Shown here piece by piece: positions 23,341 to 31,478 of a stretch of DNA of 50,345 bases. Within the stretch, counting starts at the first letter, position 1; each line of letters opens with the position of its first letter. Below the pieces are notes generated by a model that ran no database searches, was not told the origin of the DNA, and worked only from the letters and a program-made list of their open reading frames with translations. Source of the DNA: Lentisphaeria bacterium (lineage in GTDB: Bacteria; Verrucomicrobiota; Lentisphaeria; Victivallales; Victivallaceae); NCBI GenBank assembly GCA_018265615.1, contig JABLYX010000036.1, positions 1-50,345 of the forward strand. The letters are read 5' to 3'. A program made the position numbers and the translations under genes.

Positions 23341-26300
23341 TTAACGGCTCAGCCGGGAGACGGCTTCGCCGATCCGGTCGCGCAGGCCGGTCAGCCTATC
23401 CGGATCCGGCAGCAGCAGCTCGGATTTGCGGCCGCCCGCGTTCGGGATCGGGGCGAGGGCTTTCGCCTCTTCCTGCAGCTTTGCGCCCTCCCTGTCGCCG
23501 GTTTCGCGGACGAGTTTGTCGAGCAGCGCGTAATAACTGTAGTCCTCAATGCCGTCGCGCAGCGATTCGAGCCGGACGGAGCTGACGGGCCCGTTGATCC
23601 CGACAAGGTTGCCGGGATAGAAAATATAACCGTCGCCGTTGGGATAACGCACCCGGAGCGGCTGGCCGGGGACCTCGCTTTGGGTATGCACCGTATGGAT
23701 GCCCCATTCGAAGGGATTGCGGGTCAGCCAGTCCGCGCCCCAGAACTCATATCCGGCGGTGCCGTATTTCCAGGCATAGAGCGGCAGCATCCGTTCGAGC
23801 GCGCAATACGGGGTATCAAGGCACATCTGGCCGTCGGTCGTGATCAGCAGTTCCGCGCCGGAGTTGCGGAGCAGCTCCAGGTTCTCCTCCGAAATCTGCC
23901 CCTGCACCCCGATGCCCCAGACATCGAGCCTGCCCACCCATTCCGGGACCATCCCCCAGGTGCTCGCATAGATTTTTATCCCCGGTTCAACCTCGTGAAA
24001 CATATCGCACAGCGCGATCATCTGCTCCTTGATTCCCGGCACGGAAGAGTGAGGCTCGTCGGCGATGTACAGGAGGAAGCGCTCCTGCCATCCCTTTTCG
24101 CGCAGATGGTCCATCGTCAGCTTCAGCGCCGCCTGGCAGACCCGGCGGTATTCGGGCGTGAATTTACCGCGGTCAACTCCCGGAAAGGGCCATTTCCCCT
24201 CGTAGGGCGGTACGCCGAGAAAGGATTTCGGCGGATGCCCCCAGCCGAAATGTTCGCGGAAAACCGGCAGGTAAGCGCGCGGGATGTTCCATTCGCCGAA
24301 CCAGCGCTCCGCCGCCCGGTCGAATTCGGTGAAATCGGCCTTGACCTCCCCGTTCTCAAGCCGGAATTCCGGTTTGGCCGGAATCTCGTCGAGACTGATC
24401 CGCCGCGTGGCCAGGAATCCGGCGGCCTCCATGGGCGTATACTCCTTGAATTTCCGCCCGGTGCCGTGGCGGTCGTCAAAAATCGCCGTCAGTTCGGGAT
24501 GCGCCGGCAGCGCGAAATTCCAGACTTTCACCTCGTAGGGCAGCCGCTTCACCGTCTTTCCGTCCGCCCGGAAACGAATTTCGCCCCGGTACACGCCCGG
24601 CGCGGCATCGGCCGGGGCGCTGACGCGCAGATAGAGTCCCTGCGTCGATTCCGGTTCAAGCCGGAGCTCCGATTTCGGCAGCAGCGGGTCGGGATAGAAT
24701 TCGCCGAACGCGCCGGCCGGCACGCACCGCCGGTATGCCGGTGTGCCGGTGAACTGAAAATAACGGCTTTCGGCGTCGATCTTCACATAGCCGATCACAT
24801 TGATTTCGGGAGCCGGCAGCACCGCCCCCTCCGCGCTCCGCGGCGCGGAGGCCGTCACGGCGAGTTCAGGGTACGCCCGGCCGGAGCGGACGGCCAGCTG
24901 GAGCCCTTCCGCCTCATTCCGGGCCAGCGAGACGGCAGGCGGTTTCCCTTCCGCCGGAACGGTGTCCGGAAAAATCTTGACAACCGGGCTGACCTGCCCG
25001 ACCCGGAGGGCTTGTTCCGGAATGCGCCCGGCACTGCTTTCAAACTTCGCCGCCGAAACCGGGAGGATTTCCGCCACGAGGATGCCGTCATAGGCGCGTT
25101 TCCCGCTGTTCGAGGTCAGGTGAACTTCGAGAATGCTCTGCGGATGGCGCGCCGTGACGTACATGGCGAACGGGCGCCAGCCGCTGCCGGGGACGGCGGC
25201 CGCTTCGTTGTTGTATGCTTTGGGATCGCCTTCGGCATATTCATGGGCCCACACGGTGGCCGGCCCGTCGCTTTCAAGCCAGCCGGCAACCAGATAGGTC
25301 CGCCCGAACTGCGCCGGAACCGCCTGCCGGAAGCCGTACCAGTCGCGGGGTGCAGTTTCCGGGATATCGAGCAGCGCCTTGCGTTTCCCGAAAATCCCGC
25401 CGGGGACAATGCTTGTCACCCGTGTTCTGTTACCCGCCCGTTCACCGCTGCCCCGCCAGCCCGCATCGCTTTCGAAACTCGGGTTGACGGCGAGATTGGC
25501 CTTGGAATTCAACAGCCGTTCATAGCTTTGGCGATCCACGTCGGCGCCGCTCGATTCGAGGTCGCTGAGGATCGAGCTCGCCTGCGCCAACCGGACTTCG
25601 GCCGCGCGGTTCCGGCGTTCTTTCGCCAGATAGAGGGTGCATTGCAGCGCGGAGCGCGGCGGAACCGGCGGCAATTCGAAAAACAGGGCTCCGCCGATCA
25701 TCAGGAATGGGACCGGTCTGCCGCCGGCCATCAGCCGGAAGGCGGAAGCCGGGTAGCCGGCGCGGGTGAGCCGGTTGACCGGGAACGAGCAGAGCTGCCG
25801 TGTCTTCATCTCCCCCGTCAGGTTGTATACGGGGAAAGAATATCGCTCCGGCCATTCGGCTGCCGGGAGCTCCCAGGCCGCCGGAGGCTCCGGAGTCCGC
25901 AATTCGAGCCGCTCCTCCGCACCGACCCGGCAGGAGAGTTCTTCCGGCGCTTCCAGTTTGATTTCGATGTCATCGAACCAGGCGCGCCCGGCTTCGGCGT
26001 GAAGGACGGTTCCGAAGGTCATCGAATCCGCGTCCTCCGGGACGGTTCCCCTGAATTCAATCTGCTTCCAGTCGAATGTTCCGTAATTGCCCCATTTGTT
26101 CTGCGGGGCGCGCGTTTCGTTGTCGCGCGGACCGATATGCAGGAAGTAACCTGCCCCGAGGCCGCCCTTTATGTTTTCGCCTTTCACCCAGCCGCGCACC
26201 GTGTAACGGGAGCCGGGGCGCACCGGGAGTGTGCGGAAGAATTTGACCCAGTTCGGTTTCGCGCCGGGTTCGAGCCGGGTTTCCAGCGATTTTCCGCCGC

Positions 26301-26808
26301 CGCGGGCGACGCTGCCGGAGCGGAAGTTGCGGTGGAGCGCATCGGTGGAATTTTCACTCCAGCCGGGCGGCAGGCAGCCGGAGCCCTCCTCGAACGAATC
26401 GGTGAAATCCGTTTCGGGAACGGTCAGCTCATCCGGCACCGGCCAGGCGGCGGAGTTGCCGGCGTAGACCCAGAGCGAAGTGGTTTTTCCGGCTCCGGCC
26501 TTGACCGGGACAAGGAGTTCGGCGTCTTCCGCTACGGTTTCCGCGGCGGGGCGGAGGGCGTACAGCAGCTCAAACCCCGCGGAGTCGACGACCCGGATCT
26601 CCCGGGACGGCGTTCCGGCAAGGCCGAGCTCGCGGACCGGGATTCGCAGGATTTCGCCTTCTGCGCTGTTTTTCGAGGTGTTCGTGACTTCAACCCGCCG
26701 CCGTGTCAGGTGCGGCGTTCCGCCGTCGAGATAAAGCGGATAGTGCCACTCGGCGGCACTCAGTGCAGAACACGCGAAGACAATAAGAAAACTCCAAATC
26801 TGTTTCAT
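23341..26808 (-). CDS. Large secreted GH123/DUF4091-type glycoside hydrolase
   Basis: A 1155-residue secreted enzyme. Signal peptide MKQIWSFLIVFACSALSAAE, then an N-terminal beta domain (WHYPLYLDGGTPHLTRRRVE). A carbohydrate-binding jelly-roll follows (CLPPGWSENSTDALHRNF, YTVRGWVKGENIKGGLG), then a second jelly-roll near residue 480. The C-terminal 450 residues match the DUF4091/GH123 catalytic region: FLLYIADEPHSSVPGIKEQM with the Asp917-Glu918 pair, YASTWGMVPEWVGRLDVWG, EFWGADWLTRNPFEWG and the closing VRLESLRDGIEDYSYYALL. GH123 enzymes remove beta-N-acetylgalactosamine by substrate-assisted catalysis; the substrate here is unproven. It follows a prepilin-like gene and a LacI gene in one operon. 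Confidence 0.82.
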   Translation of the reverse strand: MKQIWSFLIVFACSALSAAEWHYPLYLDGGTPHLTRRRVEVTNTSKNSAEGEILRIPVRELGLAGTPSREIRVVDSAGFELLYALRPAAETVAEDAELLVPVKAGAGKTTSLWVYAGNSAAWPVPDELTVPETDFTDSFEEGSGCLPPGWSENSTDALHRNFRSGSVARGGGKSLETRLEPGAKPNWVKFFRTLPVRPGSRYTVRGWVKGENIKGGLGAGYFLHIGPRDNETRAPQNKWGNYGTFDWKQIEFRGTVPEDADSMTFGTVLHAEAGRAWFDDIEIKLEAPEELSCRVGAEERLELRTPEPPAAWELPAAEWPERYSFPVYNLTGEMKTRQLCSFPVNRLTRAGYPASAFRLMAGGRPVPFLMIGGALFFELPPVPPRSALQCTLYLAKERRNRAAEVRLAQASSILSDLESSGADVDRQSYERLLNSKANLAVNPSFESDAGWRGSGERAGNRTRVTSIVPGGIFGKRKALLDIPETAPRDWYGFRQAVPAQFGRTYLVAGWLESDGPATVWAHEYAEGDPKAYNNEAAAVPGSGWRPFAMYVTARHPQSILEVHLTSNSGKRAYDGILVAEILPVSAAKFESSAGRIPEQALRVGQVSPVVKIFPDTVPAEGKPPAVSLARNEAEGLQLAVRSGRAYPELAVTASAPRSAEGAVLPAPEINVIGYVKIDAESRYFQFTGTPAYRRCVPAGAFGEFYPDPLLPKSELRLEPESTQGLYLRVSAPADAAPGVYRGEIRFRADGKTVKRLPYEVKVWNFALPAHPELTAIFDDRHGTGRKFKEYTPMEAAGFLATRRISLDEIPAKPEFRLENGEVKADFTEFDRAAERWFGEWNIPRAYLPVFREHFGWGHPPKSFLGVPPYEGKWPFPGVDRGKFTPEYRRVCQAALKLTMDHLREKGWQERFLLYIADEPHSSVPGIKEQMIALCDMFHEVEPGIKIYASTWGMVPEWVGRLDVWGIGVQGQISEENLELLRNSGAELLITTDGQMCLDTPYCALERMLPLYAWKYGTAGYEFWGADWLTRNPFEWGIHTVHTQSEVPGQPLRVRYPNGDGYIFYPGNLVGINGPVSSVRLESLRDGIEDYSYYALLDKLVRETGDREGAKLQEEAKALAPIPNAGGRKSELLLPDPDRLTGLRDRIGEAVSRLSR

Positions 26809-26888
26809 GGCAAATTCTCTGCTCATCTGTAAATTTATGATTTGATTCTTCAACGGGCCGGCGGGAGGAGGCCTCTCCCGGCGCTCAA

Positions 26889-27686
26889 TCAGTCAACCGC
26901 CTGCTTGTTGCACGCGGGGCCGAAGGATCTCCGGATCGCCGTTCCGGTTTTCCGGGCCTCATGCTTGTCGAGCCCTCCGGCATGGCCGTCGACGAACAGG
27001 GCGTTTCCGCGCCCGCTGTGGCGGAACATGAAGCCGGAGTCGATATCGCTCATGAACTGTGAGGGCGACCAGTAGTAGGCGGACATATTGTCGCGCAGAT
27101 TGTAGGAGTCCCCGTAAAGGACCGTGTCGGACGGATGCCGGAAAGAGTAATAGCGGTAACTGACGCTCCAGGAGTGGTAGGCGAGGATGTTTCCGATGTA
27201 CTCTTTTTTCCTGACGCCGTTGCCGATATCTTTGTTGTTGTAGTAATCGTCGTCGTTACGGAAGTTGACCATCCCGTTGAAGCCGCTGACCGGGGAGGTT
27301 CCGGGGGCGATTCCCGTAAGGGCGGCCCAGGCATTCGGGTCGGAGGGACAGACCGCGGTTTTCCGGTCCACATATCCTTTTGTCCTTGACGTCCTTGTGC
27401 CTTCGTATATCAGGATATACTGCGCCCAGCTCCCCCAGCCCCCTTCCGTCGAGTCCATCATCAGGAGGCCCTTGTTGTCTTCAGCATAGTACTGAAAAGC
27501 CATCCCCATCTGCCTGGTGTTGCTCATGCACTGCGTGGCGCGGGACCTCTCCCGAGCCGAGTTCAAGGCCGGGAGCAGCATGGCCGCAAGAATCGCGATG
27601 ATCGCGATTACGACAAGAAGTTCAATCAGTGTGAATCTGTGCCGCATGATGTGCGGCAGGTGACGGCGGCGGTTTCGATTTGTCAT
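26889..27686 (-). CDS. Prepilin-like H-X9-DG protein of the GH123-like operon
   Basis: A 265-residue protein with a long basic leader (about 16 residues, MTNRNRRRHLPHIMRHR) before FTLIELLVVIAIIAILAAML, then a globular domain ending with H-X9-DG (FRHSGRGNALFVDGHAGG). The ATG at 27686 has AAAGG about 8 nt upstream; a second ATG at 27647 would give leader MRHR and is possible. The residue before the cleavage point is Arg. It lies between the LacI regulator (54-bp gap) and the GH123-like hydrolase (80-bp gap) on the same strand. A role in exporting or presenting that enzyme is inferred from linkage. Confidence 0.9.
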   Translation of the reverse strand: MTNRNRRRHLPHIMRHRFTLIELLVVIAIIAILAAMLLPALNSARERSRATQCMSNTRQMGMAFQYYAEDNKGLLMMDSTEGGWGSWAQYILIYEGTRTSRTKGYVDRKTAVCPSDPNAWAALTGIAPGTSPVSGFNGMVNFRNDDDYYNNKDIGNGVRKKEYIGNILAYHSWSVSYRYYSFRHPSDTVLYGDSYNLRDNMSAYYWSPSQFMSDIDSGFMFRHSGRGNALFVDGHAGGLDKHEARKTGTAIRRSFGPACNKQAVD

Positions 27687-27739
27687 GATAAATACCTTTC
27701 GGTTGAAATTGAGTTCCGGTTTCCGGCGGAGGCCGTGAA

Positions 27740-28750
27740 TCATTCGGAGGGGGGCAGCACCAGCTCCGGCTTCAGCATCACATCCTGATAACAGGCGTCC
27801 GGGTGTTCGAGCCGCCAGAACAGCCCCTCGACCGCGCGCTCCGCAATTTCGGAGATATGCAGATCCACCACGGGCAGCGGCGGATGCAGTTCCCGGATCA
27901 GGAACGTGTTGTCGCAGGAGACCACCTCGAGCTCTTTCGGCTTCCGTTCGAGTCCGAGAAAATTCAGCGTGTGGCAGACCTTGTAGGCGACCTGGTCGTT
28001 GAAGGCGAAAATTCCGGCCCGGTTCCCGAACGTTGCCAGTCTCCCCTTCAATTCGTTGAAATAGAGCTGCGGGTCGTCGTCGCGCCCGTAAGCGAGCTCG
28101 GAGACGGTGGCCCCCGCTTCACGCATCCGCCGGCGGAACCCCTCGAGGCGGGGATGGGTCTCGGCACGGTATGCCATCTTATGCTCCCAGGTGAGGAGCG
28201 CATTGCCGAAGCCCCGGTCGATCAGGTAGTTCGCGGCCAGCTTGCCCGCGAGCAATTCGTTCGGTTTAAAGCTGTCCCACGGGCCGAGGTCGATCTCCTC
28301 GTGCATGATCGCAACCTGCGGGATCCCCTCGAGGATCGAGCTGAACCATGGCCGGAAGCAGTAATGGTAGATCACCCCGGCCGAACCGGCCGCCAGCGCG
28401 GGGTTCTCATAGAGCTCTTCGCAGGAACAGACCTCAAAGGTCGCCTTCAGGTCCGAAAGGCGCTTCATCACGCTGTTCATGATCTGCTGTGCGACCGGGT
28501 CGTCCGAATTGGCGGCTTCGTAAAGCACCACGATCTTGCCGTCGGAGGGCCGCTCCTTTTCGGCGGCGCTCCGGCGGCGGTAATTGCGCGCCTTGAAGCC
28601 GGTTTCATTCGCGATTTTCTGCACCTGGTCACGCAATTCCTGCGAGATCAGCGGCGAGTTCCGCAGCGCCAGCGACACCGAAACCGCCGTGACGCCGAGC
28701 ATCTCGGCGATATCCGCCATGCTCTGCGGCTTTTCTTTGACTGTACTCAT
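27740..28750 (-). CDS. LacI/GalR-family regulator of the GH123-like operon
   Basis: A 336-residue LacI protein. The helix-turn-helix is MADIAEMLGVTAVSVSLALR, then hinge and sensor domain (IVVLYEAANSDDPVAQQIMN, NYLIDRGFGNALLTWEHKMA, GIFAFNDQVAYKV). AAGGAT precedes the ATG. It heads the unit of regulator, prepilin-like protein and GH123-like hydrolase and has a consensus promoter with AT-rich inverted repeats upstream, so autoregulation is likely. Confidence 0.93.
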   Translation of the reverse strand: MSTVKEKPQSMADIAEMLGVTAVSVSLALRNSPLISQELRDQVQKIANETGFKARNYRRRSAAEKERPSDGKIVVLYEAANSDDPVAQQIMNSVMKRLSDLKATFEVCSCEELYENPALAAGSAGVIYHYCFRPWFSSILEGIPQVAIMHEEIDLGPWDSFKPNELLAGKLAANYLIDRGFGNALLTWEHKMAYRAETHPRLEGFRRRMREAGATVSELAYGRDDDPQLYFNELKGRLATFGNRAGIFAFNDQVAYKVCHTLNFLGLERKPKELEVVSCDNTFLIRELHPPLPVVDLHISEIAERAVEGLFWRLEHPDACYQDVMLKPELVLPPSE

Positions 28751-28785
28751 GATTCGGATCCTTCCGGTTTCATCTGTTCGCTTTT

Positions 28786-28875
28786 AATTATACTCAACTT
28801 TCCCCTCCATGTCAACAGCAAAACAAAATATTTTTAAAATAATTTGGTTTCTATTTTAAAAATTAATTTTAAAAT
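28786..28875 (-). promoter_or_regulatory. Promoter and AT-rich operators of the LacI/GH123-like operon
   Basis: On the minus strand TTGACA (28809-28814) and TATAAT (28786-28791) are 17 bp apart. Upstream are three copies of a TTTTAAAAT palindrome: one at about 28830-28841, and two forming a 10-bp inverted repeat TATTTTAAAA (28851-28860) / TTTTAAAATA (28866-28875). These are candidate LacI operators. Confidence 0.65.
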
Positions 28876-28910
28876 AAAGCAAAATAACGGCGATTTTCCG
28901 GCGCCGGGGA

Positions 28911-28939
28911 CTTGCAAACTCGTGCGCGCGCATATATAG
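28911..28939 (+). promoter_or_regulatory. Promoter of the ABC-F gene
   Basis: TTGCAA (28911-28916) and TATAGT (28934-28939) are 17 bp apart, 43 bp before the ABC-F start codon and divergent from the LacI promoter. Confidence 0.65.
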
Positions 28940-28982
28940 TTTCAGGATTTGAAACAATTCAGAACCATTCGGAATCGGAACT

Positions 28983-30878
28983 ATGGCGGAAACAGTATTG
29001 TGGGCGGCGGAAGAGCTCCGGCTGACCATCGGACGGCAGACAATTTACGACGGCGCCGAATTTTATATCAACGCCGGGGAGCGCGTCGCGCTCGTCGGCC
29101 GCAACGGCAGCGGCAAGTCGACGCTGCTGCGGCTCATCACCGGCAGGGAGATCCCGAGCTCGGGGAACATCACGCGCGCACGGAACCTGCGGGTCGCCGA
29201 GCTGCCGCAGGATTTCGAGCTCGACAACGAACGCACGATCCGCGAGAACGTCGCGGACGGGCTCGGCTATTTCCTCGGCCTCCAGAAAAAGTTCGAAACC
29301 GTCTCGGTCAACTCCCCGGAACATGCGCAGATCGAGCATGAGCTCATGATCCACGACGGCTGGAACCTCGAAACGAAGCTCGGGACAGTGCTCGAAAAGC
29401 TGAGCTTGTCGGCGATTGCGGACCATGCCTGCCGCAAGCTCTCGGGCGGCGAAATGCGCCGGGTCGCTCTGGCGCGCGCGATCATTTCGGAGCCGGATCT
29501 GCTGCTGCTCGACGAACCGACCAACCATCTCGACGTGACCACGGTGGAGTGGATCGAGAATTTCCTCGCGGACTACCGGGGCAGCTGCCTCTTTGTGACC
29601 CACGACCGTTATTTTCTCGACCGGATCGCGAACCGGATCGTCGAACTGAACCACGGCAAATTCTACAGCTATCCCGGCAGTTATGCCGAATTCATCACGA
29701 TGAAGGCCGAACGCGAGACGAACGAGGACATTCTCGAACAGAAGCGCCGCAGCTTTCTGCGCTCTGAAATCGAGTGGGTGCGGCGTTCTCCGAAGGCGCG
29801 TCTCAAGCGCAACATGGGCCGCATGAAGAAATTCGACGAAATCGCGGCCGTCTCCGGCCCGGTTCGCGACAGCGAAATGGAGCTGCTGATTCCGGCGGCC
29901 TCCCGGCTCGGCAACAAGACGGTCGATCTGACGGAAATCTGCCTTTCGTTCGGGGAGCGCCTGATCATCCGCGACTTCACCTTCGAATTCGAACCGGGGG
30001 CGCGCATCGGCATGGTCGGCCCGAACGGGATCGGCAAAAGCAGCCTGCTGCGGATCATCACGGGGCAGCTCGCCCCGGATCGCGGGGAAGTCAAAATCGC
30101 GCCGACGGTCGAATTCAACTACATCGACCAGTCCCGCATCGCGCTCGACCCGGAGAAGACGGTGGCGGATGAGATCAGCGAAGGCGTCGATACGATTTCG
30201 CTCGGAACCGAGAAAATCTCGATCTGGGGATACCTGAAGCGGTTCCTTTTTGAGGATGACCGGATCAACACCCTGGTCCGCTACCTCTCCGGCGGCGAAA
30301 AAGCGCGGCTCATGCTTGCGAAGATCCTGAAGCAGGGCGGCAACTTCCTGATCCTCGACGAGCCGACCAATGACCTCGACCTTTCGAGCCTGCGGCTGCT
30401 GGAAGAGGCGCTGGCCTCCTATGGCGGCTGCGTGCTCGTGGTCAGCCACGACCGCTATTTTCTGAACCGGGTCTGCACCGGAATCCTCGGATTCGAGGGG
30501 GACGGCGAAATCGTCTACACGCCGGGGGATTACGACTACTACCTTGAGAAGCGGCGCGGGCGCGAAGCGAAGAAAGCGTCCGCTGCCCCCCCGAGGCCTT
30601 CCCATGCACCGGAGGCGCCGAAGCCGAAGCAGCCGCAGAAGAAGCTCTCCTACAGGGAGGCGCGCGAGCTTGAGGGAATGGAAGCGGCGATCCTCGCGGG
30701 CGAAGAGAAAATTTCCGAACTCGAATCCCTGTTCGGCGATCCTGATTTCTTCGCGAAGCATGGCGCCCGCAGCGCGGAGCTTCAGGCGGAGCTCGATGCG
30801 GCCCGCGCCGAATCCGCGCGGCTCTATGCGCGCTGGGAGGAACTCGAGGCGAAACGGATGGAACTGGAGGAAAAATGA
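28983..30878 (+). CDS. ABC-F family ATPase, Uup-like
   Basis: A 631-residue soluble protein with two ABC ATPase domains. Domain 1 has Walker A GRNGSGKST, signature LSGGE and Walker B LLLLDEPTNHLD; domain 2 has GPNGIGKSS, LSGGE and LILDEPTNDLD. The linker contains SPKARLKRNMGRMKKFDEIA, typical of Uup. The C-terminal 80 residues form a coiled coil (ELEGMEAAILAGEEKISELE). It has no membrane segments. ABC-F proteins act on ribosomes or nucleic acids rather than in transport. It overlaps the next gene by four bases (ATGA). Confidence 0.93.
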   Translation: MAETVLWAAEELRLTIGRQTIYDGAEFYINAGERVALVGRNGSGKSTLLRLITGREIPSSGNITRARNLRVAELPQDFELDNERTIRENVADGLGYFLGLQKKFETVSVNSPEHAQIEHELMIHDGWNLETKLGTVLEKLSLSAIADHACRKLSGGEMRRVALARAIISEPDLLLLDEPTNHLDVTTVEWIENFLADYRGSCLFVTHDRYFLDRIANRIVELNHGKFYSYPGSYAEFITMKAERETNEDILEQKRRSFLRSEIEWVRRSPKARLKRNMGRMKKFDEIAAVSGPVRDSEMELLIPAASRLGNKTVDLTEICLSFGERLIIRDFTFEFEPGARIGMVGPNGIGKSSLLRIITGQLAPDRGEVKIAPTVEFNYIDQSRIALDPEKTVADEISEGVDTISLGTEKISIWGYLKRFLFEDDRINTLVRYLSGGEKARLMLAKILKQGGNFLILDEPTNDLDLSSLRLLEEALASYGGCVLVVSHDRYFLNRVCTGILGFEGDGEIVYTPGDYDYYLEKRRGREAKKASAAPPRPSHAPEAPKPKQPQKKLSYREARELEGMEAAILAGEEKISELESLFGDPDFFAKHGARSAELQAELDAARAESARLYARWEELEAKRMELEEK

Positions 30879-31456
30879 AGAAACTCATCTGGCCGGGCAG
30901 CACCCAGCTCGCCCCGGTTCCGGCGGTCCTTGTCGGCTGCGGGAAGCCGGGAGCCTGCAACCTCATCACCGTCGCCTGGGCGGGAACGGTCTGCAGCAAG
31001 CCGCCGATGCTGTCGATTTCAATCCGCCCGGAGCGGTACAGCTACAATCTCATCCTGGAGTCCGGCGAATTCACCGTGAACCTCCCGACTGCCGGGCAGA
31101 TCCGGGCGACCGACTACTGCGGCGTGGTCTCGGGGCGCGACCACGACAAGTTCAGGGAGACGGGGCTGACCCCGCTGGCCGGCTCGCAGGTAGAGGCGCC
31201 GCTGGTTGCGGAGTGCCCGCTCGGGCTCGAGTGCAGGGTGACGAAGACGATCGGGCTCGGCAGCCATACGTTGTTTCTCGCGGAAATCGTCGCGGTCCAG
31301 GTGTCGGCGGAGTTCATCAACGCCGACGGGCGGCTCGAGCTCGAAAGGGCCGGGCTCGCCGCCTACGTCCACGGCCACTACTTTGAACTCGGCGGCGCGA
31401 TCGGCCACTTCGGTTATTCGGTCCGCAAAAAACCGGGCCCGGTCATCCGGAAATAG
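30875..31456 (+). CDS. Flavin reductase-like / flavoredoxin family protein
   Basis: A 193-residue FMN-binding split-barrel protein. The N-terminal PGSTQLAPVPAVLVGCG and CNLITVAWAGTVCSKPPMLS, SISIRPERYSYNLI and EFTVNLPT match the flavin reductase-like domain of flavoredoxins. They carry FMN and transfer electrons in anaerobes. The ATG overlaps the stop of the ABC-F gene by four bases (ATGA), so the two are translationally coupled, a pairing without an obvious functional reason. Confidence 0.9.
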   Translation: MKKLIWPGSTQLAPVPAVLVGCGKPGACNLITVAWAGTVCSKPPMLSISIRPERYSYNLILESGEFTVNLPTAGQIRATDYCGVVSGRDHDKFRETGLTPLAGSQVEAPLVAECPLGLECRVTKTIGLGSHTLFLAEIVAVQVSAEFINADGRLELERAGLAAYVHGHYFELGGAIGHFGYSVRKKPGPVIRK

Positions 31457-31478
31457 CGTTCCTGCCGCGGCCCGGCCG

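Noticed and set aside
23158..26832. A 1224-codon open frame on the plus strand
   Set aside because: It is antisense to the GH123-like gene, has no ribosome site, signal peptide or recognisable domain, and is full of Arg, Gly and Pro as expected for a shadow frame in GC-rich DNA.
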